NCBI RefSeq assembly: GCF_002591975.1
Contig: NZ_NVQE01000045.1
Coordinates: 1-46,404 of the forward strand
DNA: 46,404 nt
Direction of reading: 5' to 3'
DNA from: Mycobacterium neglectum
Lineage (GTDB): Bacteria > Actinomycetota > Actinomycetes > Mycobacteriales > Mycobacteriaceae
The notes under the pieces were generated by a model. That model saw nothing but the letters and a program-made list of their open reading frames with translations. It had not been told where the DNA came from and ran no database searches. Shown here in pieces: positions 34,345-43,141 of the stretch (within the stretch, counting starts at the first letter, position 1; each line of letters opens with the position of its first letter). The position numbers were made by a program, and so were the translations under genes.

Positions 34345-34827
34345 CTAGGACGGCGGATCCACGCCTGCCGGGGTGTCTACCTCGTTTTGGTTGAGATTCG
34401 GCGTGTCGATTCCCGCCGGCGTCTGGGTCGAGGTCAACACGGAATTGGCCACCAGCGTCGGCGTCACGTTGATGCCACACTGCTCCCTCAGCGCGCTCAC
34501 CGGCTGATGAACGGCCGCAAGCTCATCTCTGGCCTGCGGGTTCTGCTCGAAATACGCGTTGTAGGCGCCCTGTACCTGTTCCTGCGGCTGCGACGAGATG
34601 CCCGACAGTGCCTCGTTGTGCTGCGGGTGAGCCAGCAGGTAGGCGCTCTCGGCCGCGGTGGCAGCGCTGACGGTGCTGGCCACGTTGGCCGCCGTGCAAT
34701 TGGGTGCGGCGGGATTGGGCTGGGCGGTGGCCATCGGGGCCAGCATCGCCGCCGCGCCGAAGGTGAGCACGCCACCGGCGAGCACGCCGAAGAGGCCACG
34801 GCGAACGTTCGTAACAGAGGCGGTCAT
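34345..34827 (-). CDS. Hemophore-like secreted protein 2
   Basis: This 160-residue protein has a signal peptide (RRGLFGVLAGGVLTFGAAA, cleavage after ATA). It has the same two-cysteine helical domain as its paralogue (PNCTA, EQCGI) and an extra Thr/Asn/Pro-rich tail of about 35 residues. The ATG at 34827 follows AGGAG by 8 nt. Together the two proteins flank rqlH on the same strand and probably arose by duplication. Heme or lipid-ligand binding is inferred from family only. Confidence 0.76.
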   Translation of the reverse strand: MTASVTNVRRGLFGVLAGGVLTFGAAAMLAPMATAQPNPAAPNCTAANVASTVSAATAAESAYLLAHPQHNEALSGISSQPQEQVQGAYNAYFEQNPQARDELAAVHQPVSALREQCGINVTPTLVANSVLTSTQTPAGIDTPNLNQNEVDTPAGVDPPS

Positions 34828-34944
34828 CACGATCACTCCTCACTGTTGACGACCTGTCGGTCGCAACCGGAGCGTATCCGCTGGGCGCAGCGACCGAGCG
34901 AAAATCAGATCACCGGGCACATCAGGAAGCCCGGACGGTGTGAA

Positions 34945-35997
34945 CTACGCCGGCGCCGCTTCTTGTTCGCGCTTGATCTCCAGCGCGATGTCGATCAGCT
35001 GGTCCTCCTGGCCGCCGATCAGCTTGCGTTGGCCGGCGCGGTGCAGCAGTTGATGCGCGGGCACCCCGTAGCGCTCGGACTGGCGGATGGCGTGCTTGAG
35101 GAAGCTGGAGTACACGCCGGAGTAACCCATGATCAGCGCGTTGCGGTCGAGCAGGCACTCCTGCGGCATCGCAGGCGCCACGACCTCTTCGGCGGCATCG
35201 GCGATGTCGAAGAAGTCGATACCGGTCTTGACGCCGATCTTGTCGAACACCCCGATCAGCGCCTCGACCGGCGCATTGCCCGCGCCGGCGCCGAACCGGC
35301 GGCACGAGCCGTCGATCTGCTTGGCGCCCGCGCGCACGGCCTCGATGGAGTTGGCGACGCCGAGCCCCAGGTTCTCGTGGCCATGAAATCCGACCTGGGC
35401 GTCGTCGCCCAATTCGGCTACCAGCGCCGCGACCCGGTCGGCCACTCCCTCGAGCACCAGCGCACCGGCGGAGTCGACCACGTAGACGCACTGACAGCCG
35501 GCGTCGGCCATGATGCGTGCCTGCGCGGCGAGCTTCTCCGGGGAGATGGTGTGACTCATCATCAGGAAGCCGACCGTCTCCAGGCCCAGCTCGCGGGCCA
35601 GGCCGAAGTGCTGGATCGAGACGTCGGCCTCGGTGCAGTGGGTGGCGATCCGGCAGATCACCCCGCCGTTGTTCTGCGCCTCCTTGATGTCCTCTTTGGT
35701 GCCGACTCCGGGCAGCATCAGGAAGGCGATCTTGGCTTCCTTGGCCGTCTCGGCGGCCAGCTTGATCAGCTCCTGCTCCGGGGTCTTGGAGAACCCGTAG
35801 TTGAAGCTGGACCCGCCGAGGCCGTCGCCGTGGGTCACCTCGATGACCGGAACGCCCGCGGTGTCCAGCGCCGCGACGATGGCTCCGACCTCGTCCTTGG
35901 TGAACTGATGCCGCTTGTGGTGGCTCCCGTCGCGTAGCGAGGTGTCCGTCATCCGGATGTCCCACATGGGGTCGAAGTAGATTTCGTCGGTGCTCAT
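34945..35997 (-). CDS. hsaF: HsaF, 4-hydroxy-2-oxohexanoate aldolase
   Basis: This 350-residue DmpG-type aldolase has the catalytic RDGSHH segment with R22, D23 and H26. Metal is held by D23 and H205/H207 (FHGHEN). It cleaves the hydroxy-oxo acid derived from steroid rings to pyruvate and propanal, and channels the aldehyde to HsaG. The start overlaps the hsaG stop by 4 nt (ATGA), as expected for a channelled complex. Confidence 0.95.
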   Translation of the reverse strand: MSTDEIYFDPMWDIRMTDTSLRDGSHHKRHQFTKDEVGAIVAALDTAGVPVIEVTHGDGLGGSSFNYGFSKTPEQELIKLAAETAKEAKIAFLMLPGVGTKEDIKEAQNNGGVICRIATHCTEADVSIQHFGLARELGLETVGFLMMSHTISPEKLAAQARIMADAGCQCVYVVDSAGALVLEGVADRVAALVAELGDDAQVGFHGHENLGLGVANSIEAVRAGAKQIDGSCRRFGAGAGNAPVEALIGVFDKIGVKTGIDFFDIADAAEEVVAPAMPQECLLDRNALIMGYSGVYSSFLKHAIRQSERYGVPAHQLLHRAGQRKLIGGQEDQLIDIALEIKREQEAAPA

Positions 35998-36923
35998 GCT
36001 TGGCCTCCAGATGATGCGGACAGAGACGCCCCGGCCTTTTCCCTGGCGATCTCCTCGCCGACCTTGGCCGCCGCGGCGGTCATGATGTCCAGGTTTCCAG
36101 CGTAGGGCGGCAGGTAGTCACCCGCACCCTCCACTTCGACGAATGTGGTCACCAGGTGGTTGCCGCCGTTGTAGATCGTCGGCTCGTCGAACTGCGGCTC
36201 GTTGAGCAGCCGGTAACCCGGCACGTAGGTCTGTACCTCGGCGACGACGTCCTTGATCGAGGCCGTGATCGCGTCGTGGTCGGCATCCTCGGGAATGGCA
36301 CAGAAGATGGTGTCGCGCATGATCATCGGCGGATCGGCCGGGTTCAGGATGATGATCGCCTTACCCCGCTTCGCGCCGCCGATGACCTCGACACCCGCAC
36401 TCGTGGTCTTGGTGAACTCGTCGATGTTGGCCCGCGTTCCTGGCCCGGCCGACGCCGACGACACCGACGCGACGATCTCGGCGTAGGGCACATCGACGAC
36501 GCGGGATACGGCGTACACCATCGGAATCGTGGCCTGACCACCGCAGGTCACCATGTTGACGTTGGGGGCATCCAGGTGTGCGCGCAGGTTCGCCGGTGGG
36601 ATCACGCCGGGACCGACGGCGGCGGGAGTCAGGTCGATGGCACGGATGCCCGCCTCGGCGTAGCGCGGTGCGGCGTCGCGATGCACGTAGGCGCTGGTGG
36701 CCTCGAACACCAGGTCCGGCTTCTCGCTCTGGGCCAGCAGCCAGTCCACACCTTCGTGCGACGTCTCCAGACCCAGCTTGCGCGCCCGCGCGAGACCCTC
36801 GCTCTCGGGATCGATCCCGATCATCCAGCGCGGTTCCAGCCACTCCGAACGCAGCAGCTTGTACAGCAGGTCGGTGCTGATGTTTCCCGAACCGACGATG
36901 GCGACTGATGCCTTCTGGGGCAT
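35994..36923 (-). CDS. hsaG: HsaG, CoA-acylating aldehyde dehydrogenase
   Basis: This 309-residue protein has an N-terminal NAD-binding loop VGSGNIST (10-17) and the catalytic cysteine C127 in VTCGGQATIP. It oxidises the aldehyde released by HsaF to propionyl-CoA (or acetyl-CoA). It forms a heterotetramer with HsaF in known systems. It lies 12 bp after hsaE. Confidence 0.95.
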   Translation of the reverse strand: MPQKASVAIVGSGNISTDLLYKLLRSEWLEPRWMIGIDPESEGLARARKLGLETSHEGVDWLLAQSEKPDLVFEATSAYVHRDAAPRYAEAGIRAIDLTPAAVGPGVIPPANLRAHLDAPNVNMVTCGGQATIPMVYAVSRVVDVPYAEIVASVSSASAGPGTRANIDEFTKTTSAGVEVIGGAKRGKAIIILNPADPPMIMRDTIFCAIPEDADHDAITASIKDVVAEVQTYVPGYRLLNEPQFDEPTIYNGGNHLVTTFVEVEGAGDYLPPYAGNLDIMTAAAAKVGEEIAREKAGASLSASSGGQA

Positions 36924-36935
36924 TGGTGCTCCTAG

Positions 36936-37721
36936 CTATTCGAAACTCAGGTGGACTGAACCTAACCCGGCGAAGTCGGCGACGAAATTACTCCCCGGCG
37001 GTGCATCGATCGCACGTGTGCACGATCCCGGCAGCACGATGTCACCGGCCTTCAGACGCACCCCGAAGCTCTCGACTTTCCGCGCCAGCCACGCCACGGC
37101 GGTGACCGGATTTCCGAGCACCGCATCACTGCGGCCCTCCGCGACTACCTCGCCGTTGTTGGTCAGCACGGCATCGATATTGCGGATGTCGATGTCCTTG
37201 GGCGACACCCGGGCCTCACCGAGCACCCAGCCCGCCGATGAGGCGTTGTCGGCAATGGTGTCGCAGAGCTTGATCTTCCAGTCGGTGATGCGGGTGTCGA
37301 TCAACTCGATCGCCGGGGCGAACGCCGCCGTCGCCGCCAGCACGTCGTCCTCGGTACAGCCGGCGCCCGGCAGATCGTCGGCCAGGATGAAGCCGACCTC
37401 GACCTCCACCCGCGGATACAGGTAATTCGCCGACGGCACCTTTCGATCTTCGAAGACCTCCATCTCGTCGAGGAGGTGCCCGTAGTCGGGTTCGTCGACG
37501 TTCATCATCTTCTGCATGGCCTCCGACGAGAGACCGACCTTGTGCCCGATGACCCGGGCGCCTTCGGCGATCCGCTGCCGGATGTTGATCAGCTGGATCT
37601 CATAGGAGTCGACGACGTCGATATCGGCGTGGGCATCGGTCAACGGACTGATGGGGACGCGGCTGCGCTCCGCCTGGGCCAAGTCGGCTGCGAGCTGTTC
37701 ACGCACCTGCGCGGGCAACAT
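36936..37721 (-). CDS. hsaE: HsaE, 2-hydroxydienoate hydratase
   Basis: This 261-residue protein belongs to the MhpD/XylJ hydratase family, with GHKVGLSSEAMQ and YLYPRVEVEVGFIL; the conserved acids in EVEVGF help bind the divalent metal. It hydrates 2-hydroxyhexa-2,4-dienoate from steroid rings A/B cleavage to the HsaF substrate. It is the first gene of hsaEGF and diverges from kstD across one KstR box. Confidence 0.94.
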   Translation of the reverse strand: MLPAQVREQLAADLAQAERSRVPISPLTDAHADIDVVDSYEIQLINIRQRIAEGARVIGHKVGLSSEAMQKMMNVDEPDYGHLLDEMEVFEDRKVPSANYLYPRVEVEVGFILADDLPGAGCTEDDVLAATAAFAPAIELIDTRITDWKIKLCDTIADNASSAGWVLGEARVSPKDIDIRNIDAVLTNNGEVVAEGRSDAVLGNPVTAVAWLARKVESFGVRLKAGDIVLPGSCTRAIDAPPGSNFVADFAGLGSVHLSFE

Positions 37722-37776
37722 TTTCGTGAAGTCCCCTCGTTTGTTCGACCGGCCCTGTTGTTCGGCCGGGCAATTC

Positions 37777-37790
37777 TATAACGTGTTCTA
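37777..37790. promoter_or_regulatory. KstR operator between hsaE and kstD
   Basis: TATAACGTGTTCTA matches TNNAACNNGTTNNA. It ends one base before the kstD ATG and lies 55 bp from hsaE. The kstD transcript must therefore begin very close to, or at, the start codon. Confidence 0.85.
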
Positions 37791-37791
37791 C

Positions 37792-39474
37792 ATGACTGGT
37801 CAGGAGTATGACGTCGTCGTGGTGGGAAGCGGCGCCGCCGGCTTGGTAGCCGCCCTCACAGCCGCCCACCAGGGACTTTCCACAGTAGTCGTCGAGAAGG
37901 CTGCGCACTATGGCGGTTCCACTGCGCGGTCAGGTGGCGGTGTGTGGATCCCGAACAACGAGATTCTCAAGCGAGATGGTGTCCAAGACAGTCCCGAGGC
38001 GGCGCGCACCTACCTGCACGCGATCATCGGCGATGTCGTGCCCGCGGAGAAGATCGACACCTACTTGCAGCGCGGACCCGAGATGTTGTCATTCGTGCTC
38101 AAGAACTCGCCACTGAAGATGTGCTGGGTGCCCGGCTACTCCGACTACTACCCAGAGACACCGGGCGGACGGCCCGCGGGTCGTTCGATCGAGCCGAAGC
38201 CGTTCGACGCCCGCAAGCTCGGGCCCGACGAGAAGGGCCTCGAGCCGCCGTACGGCAAGGTGCCGCTGAACATGGTGGTGATGCAGCAGGATTACGTTCG
38301 GCTGAACCAGATGAAGCGCCACCCGCGCGGCCTGCTGCGCAGCGTGAAGGTCGGCGTGCGATCGGTCTGGGCCAACCTGCGGCGCAAGAACCTCGTCGGC
38401 ATGGGCCGCGCGCTGATCGCGCCGCTGCGCATCGGGCTCCAGAAGGTGGGGGTGCCGGTCCAGCTGAACACCGCACTCACCGATCTCTATGTCGAGGACG
38501 GCGTCGTGAAGGGCATCTATGTCGTCGATGCCCGCGACTCCGCTGATGCCGAACCGCAGCTGATCCGGGCGCGCCGCGCCGTGATCCTCGGGTCGGGTGG
38601 TTTCGAGCACAACGAGCAAATGCGGGTCAAGTACCAGCGCGCCCCGATCACGACCGAGTGGACCGTCGGCGCGAAGGCCAACACCGGCGACGGGATCCTG
38701 GCCGCCGAAAAGCTGGGCGCCGCACTGGAGATCATGGAAGACGCCTGGTGGGGCCCGACGGTTCCGTTGGTGGATGCGCCGTGGTTCGCGCTGTCCGAAC
38801 GCAACTCTCCCGGGTCGATCATCGTGAACATGGCAGGCAAGCGGTTCATGAACGAGTCGATGCCGTACGTCGAGGCATGCCACCACATGTACGGCGGCGA
38901 GTACGGCCAGGGCCCTGGTCCCGGCGAGAACATCCCGGCGTGGCTGGTGTTCGACCAGACCTATCGTGATCGGTACATCTTCGCCGGTCTGCAGCCCGGA
39001 CAACGGATTCCGAAGAAGTGGATGGAGTCCGGCGTCATCGTGAAGGCCGACACCATTGCGGAACTGGCCGAGAAGACGGGGCTGTCCGTCGATGCGCTGA
39101 CCGCGACCGTCGACCGCTTCAACGGGTTCGCCCGTTCCGGTGTCGACGAGGACTTCCAGCGCGGCGAAAGCGCCTACGACCGCTACTACGGCGATCCGAC
39201 GAACAAGCCGAACCCCAACCTCGGTGAGATCAACAACGCGCCGTACTACGCCGCCAAGATGGTGCCCGGCGACCTTGGCACCAAGGGTGGCGTCCGCACC
39301 GACATCCACGGGCGCGCGCTGCGCGACGACGGCTCGATCATCGAAGGCCTCTACGCCGCGGGCAACGTCAGCTCGCCTGTGATGGGTCACACCTATCCGG
39401 GACCGGGTGGGACGATCGGACCTGCCATGACGTTCGGATACCTGGCGGCGCTGCACATTGCGGGGAAGAACTGA
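37792..39474 (+). CDS. kstD: KstD, 3-ketosteroid delta1-dehydrogenase
   Basis: This 560-residue flavoprotein has the FAD motif GSGAAG at 12-17 and the C-terminal YPGPGG, giving the catalytic pair Y535 and G539 with the expected four-residue spacing. KstD desaturates C1-C2 of ring A; with KshA this makes the unstable intermediate that breaks ring B. The ATG at 37792 is used because the KstR box ends just before it. Its stop overlaps the ATG of the next gene by one base (TGATG). Confidence 0.96.
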   Translation: MTGQEYDVVVVGSGAAGLVAALTAAHQGLSTVVVEKAAHYGGSTARSGGGVWIPNNEILKRDGVQDSPEAARTYLHAIIGDVVPAEKIDTYLQRGPEMLSFVLKNSPLKMCWVPGYSDYYPETPGGRPAGRSIEPKPFDARKLGPDEKGLEPPYGKVPLNMVVMQQDYVRLNQMKRHPRGLLRSVKVGVRSVWANLRRKNLVGMGRALIAPLRIGLQKVGVPVQLNTALTDLYVEDGVVKGIYVVDARDSADAEPQLIRARRAVILGSGGFEHNEQMRVKYQRAPITTEWTVGAKANTGDGILAAEKLGAALEIMEDAWWGPTVPLVDAPWFALSERNSPGSIIVNMAGKRFMNESMPYVEACHHMYGGEYGQGPGPGENIPAWLVFDQTYRDRYIFAGLQPGQRIPKKWMESGVIVKADTIAELAEKTGLSVDALTATVDRFNGFARSGVDEDFQRGESAYDRYYGDPTNKPNPNLGEINNAPYYAAKMVPGDLGTKGGVRTDIHGRALRDDGSIIEGLYAAGNVSSPVMGHTYPGPGGTIGPAMTFGYLAALHIAGKN

Positions 39475-40334
39475 TGCCGATCAATCTCGACGAGGCGCTG
39501 GGCGCCGAGCTACCGCCCGCCGAATTCTCGTGGACCAGTAGCGATATCCAGCTCTACCACCTCGGCCTCGGGGCGGGCGGCGACCCGATGGACAAGCGCG
39601 AATTGCGCTACCTGACCGACGGCACCCCCCAGGTGCTGCCGACGTTCGCCAACGTGGCGCAGAGCTTTCACATGACCGAACCGCCAAGCGTCCAGTTCCC
39701 CGGTATCGACATCGAGCTGTCGAAGGTGCTGCACGCCAGCGAGGCGGTCTCGGCTCCGGGACCGATCCCACCCTCGGGCACCGGCATCGCGGTCACGCGT
39801 TTCACCGATATCTGGGACAAGGGCAAGGCCGCGGTGATCTGGTCGGAGACCACGGTTTCTGCACCCGACGGCGCAGTGCTGTGGAAGCAGAAGCGGTCGA
39901 TATTCGCGCGCGGCGAGGGCGGCTTCGGCGGCGAACGTGGCCCGTCGACGTCGTTGGAACCCCCGCAGCGCGCAGCGGATTTCGAGCTGGCCATCCCGGT
40001 ATCTGCGCAACAGGCGTTGTTGTACCGCATGTGCGGTGATCGCAATCCGCTGCATTCGGATCCCGAATTCGCCGCCGCCGCAGGCTTTCCGCGTCCGATT
40101 CTGCACGGGTTGTGCACCTACGGCATGACGTGCAAGGCGATGGTCGACACCCTGCTCGACGGCGATACGGCCCGCGTCGGCAGCTACGGCGCCCGGTTCG
40201 CGGGAGTGGTGTTCCCGGGCGAGACGCTCAAGGCCAGCATCTGGAAAGAGGGTGATGGCTTCACCGCCATCGTCACCGCGCCGGAGCGCGACGACGCCGT
40301 CGCGCTGGCCGGCGTGGAGCTCATCCCGGCCTGA
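39474..40334 (+). CDS. hsd4B: MaoC-type enoyl-CoA hydratase (Rv3538/Hsd4B-like)
   Basis: This 286-residue double hot-dog protein has the R-hydratase motif GDRNPLHSDPEFA in its C-terminal half, supplying the Asp/His catalytic pair, followed by PILHGLCTYG. It hydrates a steroid side-chain 2-enoyl-CoA. It is translationally coupled to kstD. In M. tuberculosis ltp2/chsH genes come next; here a mobile-element-rich region follows instead. Confidence 0.92.
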   Translation: MPINLDEALGAELPPAEFSWTSSDIQLYHLGLGAGGDPMDKRELRYLTDGTPQVLPTFANVAQSFHMTEPPSVQFPGIDIELSKVLHASEAVSAPGPIPPSGTGIAVTRFTDIWDKGKAAVIWSETTVSAPDGAVLWKQKRSIFARGEGGFGGERGPSTSLEPPQRAADFELAIPVSAQQALLYRMCGDRNPLHSDPEFAAAAGFPRPILHGLCTYGMTCKAMVDTLLDGDTARVGSYGARFAGVVFPGETLKASIWKEGDGFTAIVTAPERDDAVALAGVELIPA

Positions 40335-40363
40335 CCCGGCAGACCTCGCTGCGGCGTTTACGG

Positions 40364-40379
40364 CTCCGCATTCGCGGAG
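40364..40379. terminator. Hairpin between hsd4B and the ispD-like remnant
   Basis: CTCCGC and GCGGAG pair perfectly around ATTC, 30 bp after the hsd4B stop. There is no T-tract. The symmetric hairpin could serve both converging genes. Confidence 0.45.
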
Positions 40380-40412
40380 TGAGTGCCCTTGCCAACGCGG
40401 TGCAGTCTGATC

Positions 40413-40724
40413 TCACGGCGGCGGCGAGAAAACCCACGGTGCCAGAACATTCGCCATGACCAGTTCTTCGGGCGTTGTGACATGAATGTTGGACGGTTCG
40501 CCGTCGACAACCACCACCCGCGCGCCCGCTTGTGCCACCATTTCAGAGTCCTCAACTGCTTCGGCGCCGTCCGCATGTACCTGTCGCAGCCAGTCCGCCC
40601 TAAAGGCATGCGGCATCTGAATCATCCGATGGGTTTCCCGTGGCAGAGATCGGACGGCTTCGACAACGACGCCACTGGCCTCGACCGCGGTAACTGCGAC
40701 TTCCTTGACCACCTCGGCAAGTAG
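40413..40724 (-). pseudogene. ispD-like cytidylyltransferase, 3' part (interrupted by IS)
   Basis: This is the C-terminal about 103 residues of an IspD-type nucleotidyltransferase, with MPHAFRADWL, DSEMVAQAGA, VVVDGEPSNIHVTTPEEL and a normal stop. The upstream part is at 42424-42852. Removing the insertion sequence and one copy of GTAG joins the two parts in frame (PGQ-LLAEVVKEV) into a 246-residue protein, the usual IspD length. The gene was intact until the IS arrived. Confidence 0.85.
40721..40724. repeat. Target-site duplication, left copy (GTAG)
   Basis: GTAG directly abuts the left inverted repeat of the IS1380-family element and recurs at 42420-42423. A 4-bp duplication is usual for this family. 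Confidence 0.8.
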
Positions 40725-42419
40725 CCCGGATTTTTCGTGGAATGTTGTGTGCGTCGGGGTGTAGATAAGCGAAAGTGCCTGTCCTGCAGGGGATAATTGG
40801 ACTTGTCTAGGGTTCAATCATTCCTACGGGAAGGCACTTCGCAGGTGAAGAATATCGCGGGCCCATCGCGGGTGAAAGTGTCTGCTGACGGCCAGGGTGT
40901 CGTGTCGCATGCCGGGATGGGCATGCTGCGCGAGCTCGCCGACCGCACGGGTCTATCAGGGCAGGTCACGGCCGCGTTGGCGGACACTTACCGGGGCCCG
41001 TGGGTGTACGCGCCTGGCGAGGTGTTCGCCGATCTGGCCGCCGCGGTCGCTGACGGCGCGGACTGCATCGACGGGGTCGGGCAGCTGTGCGCCGATCGTG
41101 AGCACGTCTTCGGTGTGAAGGCCTCGACGACCACGATGTGGCGGCTGGTCGATGAGCGCATCGACGCCGCGCACCTGCCGGCGATATGGGTGGCGCGAGC
41201 CAAAGCGCGGGCAGCGGCGTGGGAGGCCGGCGCGGGCCCGGCCCTGCACGGCTGGCTGTCCATCGATATCGATGCGACCCTGGTTCTCGATCACTCCGAC
41301 AATAAGGCCGGCGCCGCGTCGACCTGGAAGAAGACGTTCGGCTACCACCCGCTGCTGGCGTTTGTGGACCGCCCCGAGATCTCCGGTGGGGAAGCGGTGG
41401 CTGGGATGCTGCGCAACGGCAACGCCGGCTCCAACACCGCTTCTGACCACATCATCGTGCTGGCTCGGGCACTGGCATCGCTTCCGGCTCGGTGGCGGCC
41501 TGACCCCGACAACCCCGCAGACCCGGACAAGCCGCGGGTGCTGATCCGCAGCGACACCGCCGGAGCCACCCACCGCTTCGCCCAGGCGTGCCGGGCTGCC
41601 GGGGTCGGATTCTCGTTCGGCTACCCCGTCGATGTGCGGGTCCAAGACGCGGTGGACACCCTCAACATCGGCGATGGCTGGTACCCGGCGATCGACACCG
41701 ACGGCGGTATTCGTGACGGGGCCTGGGTCGCCGAGGCCACCGACCTGGTCAACCTGGACAACTGGCCCGCCGGGACCCGGCTGATCCTGCGTAAAGAACG
41801 TCCCCACCCCGGAGCACAGTTGCGGTTCACCGACGCCGACGGCATGCGGGTCACCGCATTCATCACCGACACCGAACCCGGTGCCGTGCCCGGCCAAGTC
41901 GCCGGTCTGGAACTACGGCACCGCCAGCATGCCCGCGTCGAAGACCGCATCCGTGAACTCAAAGCCACCGGGCTACGCAACCTGCCGTGCCACTCGTTCT
42001 GGGCCAACGCGGCCTGGCTGGAAATCGTTCTGGCCGCCGCTGACCTGGTCACCTGGGCCCGCCTGATCGGCTTCGGTGACCAACCCGCGCTGGCCCGCGC
42101 CGAGATCGCCACGTTCCGCTACCGAGTCCTGCATGTGGCCGCCCGCATCACCCGCGGCGCCCGCCAACTGCGGCTGCGCCTCGATGCCACCTGGCGATGG
42201 GCCACCCCCATCGCCACTGCCTGGCAACGCATCCGCTCGGCCTTCAGCTAGCCGCTGATCCCACGTCCCACCAACGATGAAAGACCAATGGCCCCAAGGA
42301 AAGCCCGCCCCACCCGGCGACACGGGACCAATCAACCACGCCACCACACCGAAACCACTACCCAGCAGCACAATTCACCATCAGACTGGGCCCGAATCAA
42401 TTCCTACGAAAAATCCGGG
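40725..42419 (+). mobile_element. IS1380-family insertion sequence (complete)
   Basis: This 1695-bp element has ends CCCGGATTTTTCGT (40725-40738) and its exact complement at 42406-42419, giving 14-bp perfect inverted repeats. It contains one transposase gene and is bounded by GTAG repeats. Both ends and the gene look intact, so it may be active or recently inserted. Confidence 0.9.
40845..42251 (+). CDS. IS1380-family transposase
   Basis: This DDE transposase has about 468 residues. It has WLSIDIDATLVLDHSDNKAG (first Asp region), VLIRSDTAGATH (second Asp region) and LRHRQHARVEDRIRELKATG near the C-terminal third, holding the conserved Glu/Arg cluster of this family. The start is uncertain: GTG 40845 after GGGAAGG is preferred over a TTG at 40797. 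No frameshift or internal stop is seen. Confidence 0.9.
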   Translation: MKNIAGPSRVKVSADGQGVVSHAGMGMLRELADRTGLSGQVTAALADTYRGPWVYAPGEVFADLAAAVADGADCIDGVGQLCADREHVFGVKASTTTMWRLVDERIDAAHLPAIWVARAKARAAAWEAGAGPALHGWLSIDIDATLVLDHSDNKAGAASTWKKTFGYHPLLAFVDRPEISGGEAVAGMLRNGNAGSNTASDHIIVLARALASLPARWRPDPDNPADPDKPRVLIRSDTAGATHRFAQACRAAGVGFSFGYPVDVRVQDAVDTLNIGDGWYPAIDTDGGIRDGAWVAEATDLVNLDNWPAGTRLILRKERPHPGAQLRFTDADGMRVTAFITDTEPGAVPGQVAGLELRHRQHARVEDRIRELKATGLRNLPCHSFWANAAWLEIVLAAADLVTWARLIGFGDQPALARAEIATFRYRVLHVAARITRGARQLRLRLDATWRWATPIATAWQRIRSAFS

Positions 42420-42423
42420 GTAG
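42420..42423. repeat. Target-site duplication, right copy (GTAG)
   Basis: This is the partner of 40721-40724 at the right end of the IS1380-family element. Confidence 0.8.
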
Positions 42424-42852
42424 TTGGCCAGGAATCGCAGCATCTGCCCCTTCGAGAACCGGCTCGACAACACGACGGTAGAGATCTGGAGTGGCGAGCG
42501 GATGCGCGGCGTCGGTGATCACGATGACCTCAGCCGTATCGGGAACTGCGGACAATCCGGCACGAACCGACTGAGCGCGAGTGGCGCCACCTGCAACCTT
42601 TAGGACGCCAATCGGGGCGTTCCAACGATCGAGGTCACCCCCCGGCAGAACCGCAACGATGCCGCCACAAACCGTGGCCGACGAACGGACGGGATGTTCC
42701 AACATCGGCATTCCGGCCAGCTCAGCGAACTGTTTGGGACCGCCGAAACGGGCCCCTGTGCCCGCCGCGAGCACGATCGCCCAGCACGCACCCGCGCCGG
42801 TGGATCCAGTGCGCGACACATCGTCCGTCTCGTAGTCCCTCACGACTCCCAC
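42424..42852 (-). pseudogene. ispD-like cytidylyltransferase, 5' part (interrupted by IS)
   Basis: This N-terminal part of about 143 residues has the CTP-binding loop AAGTGARFGGPKQF and ITDAAHPLATPDLYRRV, typical of IspD/TarI proteins. GTG 42852 is used, with GTGs at 42843 and 42816 as alternatives. IspD makes CDP-methylerythritol in isoprenoid synthesis; the essential ispD normally sits with ispF elsewhere in mycobacteria. This disrupted copy is therefore probably an accessory paralogue, maybe a polyol-phosphate cytidylyltransferase. Confidence 0.85.
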
Positions 42853-43141
42853 CTGATTCGCAAGATCTCACCCTAGGTGACGTTCAGTGATGCATGGGGT
42901 GGGGCGTTCCTTATTCAGTATCAGCCAGGTCCCGGCCGGCTGGCGACTCGTGGCGAAGTCGCATATCGACGTGACGCCGGATAAAGTTTGGAAGTTGCTG
43001 TGAAGTGTCCTGCAAATGCTGTGATCGGACCCACGACCAAAGACTTCGGATTGTTGGCGGCTGGCATCTTGCGCGGACGGAGTACCACTCACGTAAGCTT
43101 CTGCCGACAATGACACGACGAAGTTTGGGACGGGGCAAGCC
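42853..43141. other. Intergenic region with no recognised gene
   Basis: This is the divergent gap between the ispD-like pseudogene and the PhyH-like gene. I found no supported ORF, RNA or KstR box. GGGACGGGG near 43130 may be the Shine-Dalgarno for the PhyH gene. Confidence 0.4.

Noticed and set aside
34297..35937. 546-codon forward frame opposite hemophore 2 and hsaF
   Set aside because: It spans two clear genes on the other strand plus an intergenic gap, so it is a GC-rich shadow.
38089..39456. 455-codon reverse frame opposite kstD
   Set aside because: kstD is supported by FAD and catalytic motifs; the reverse frame is a long shadow.
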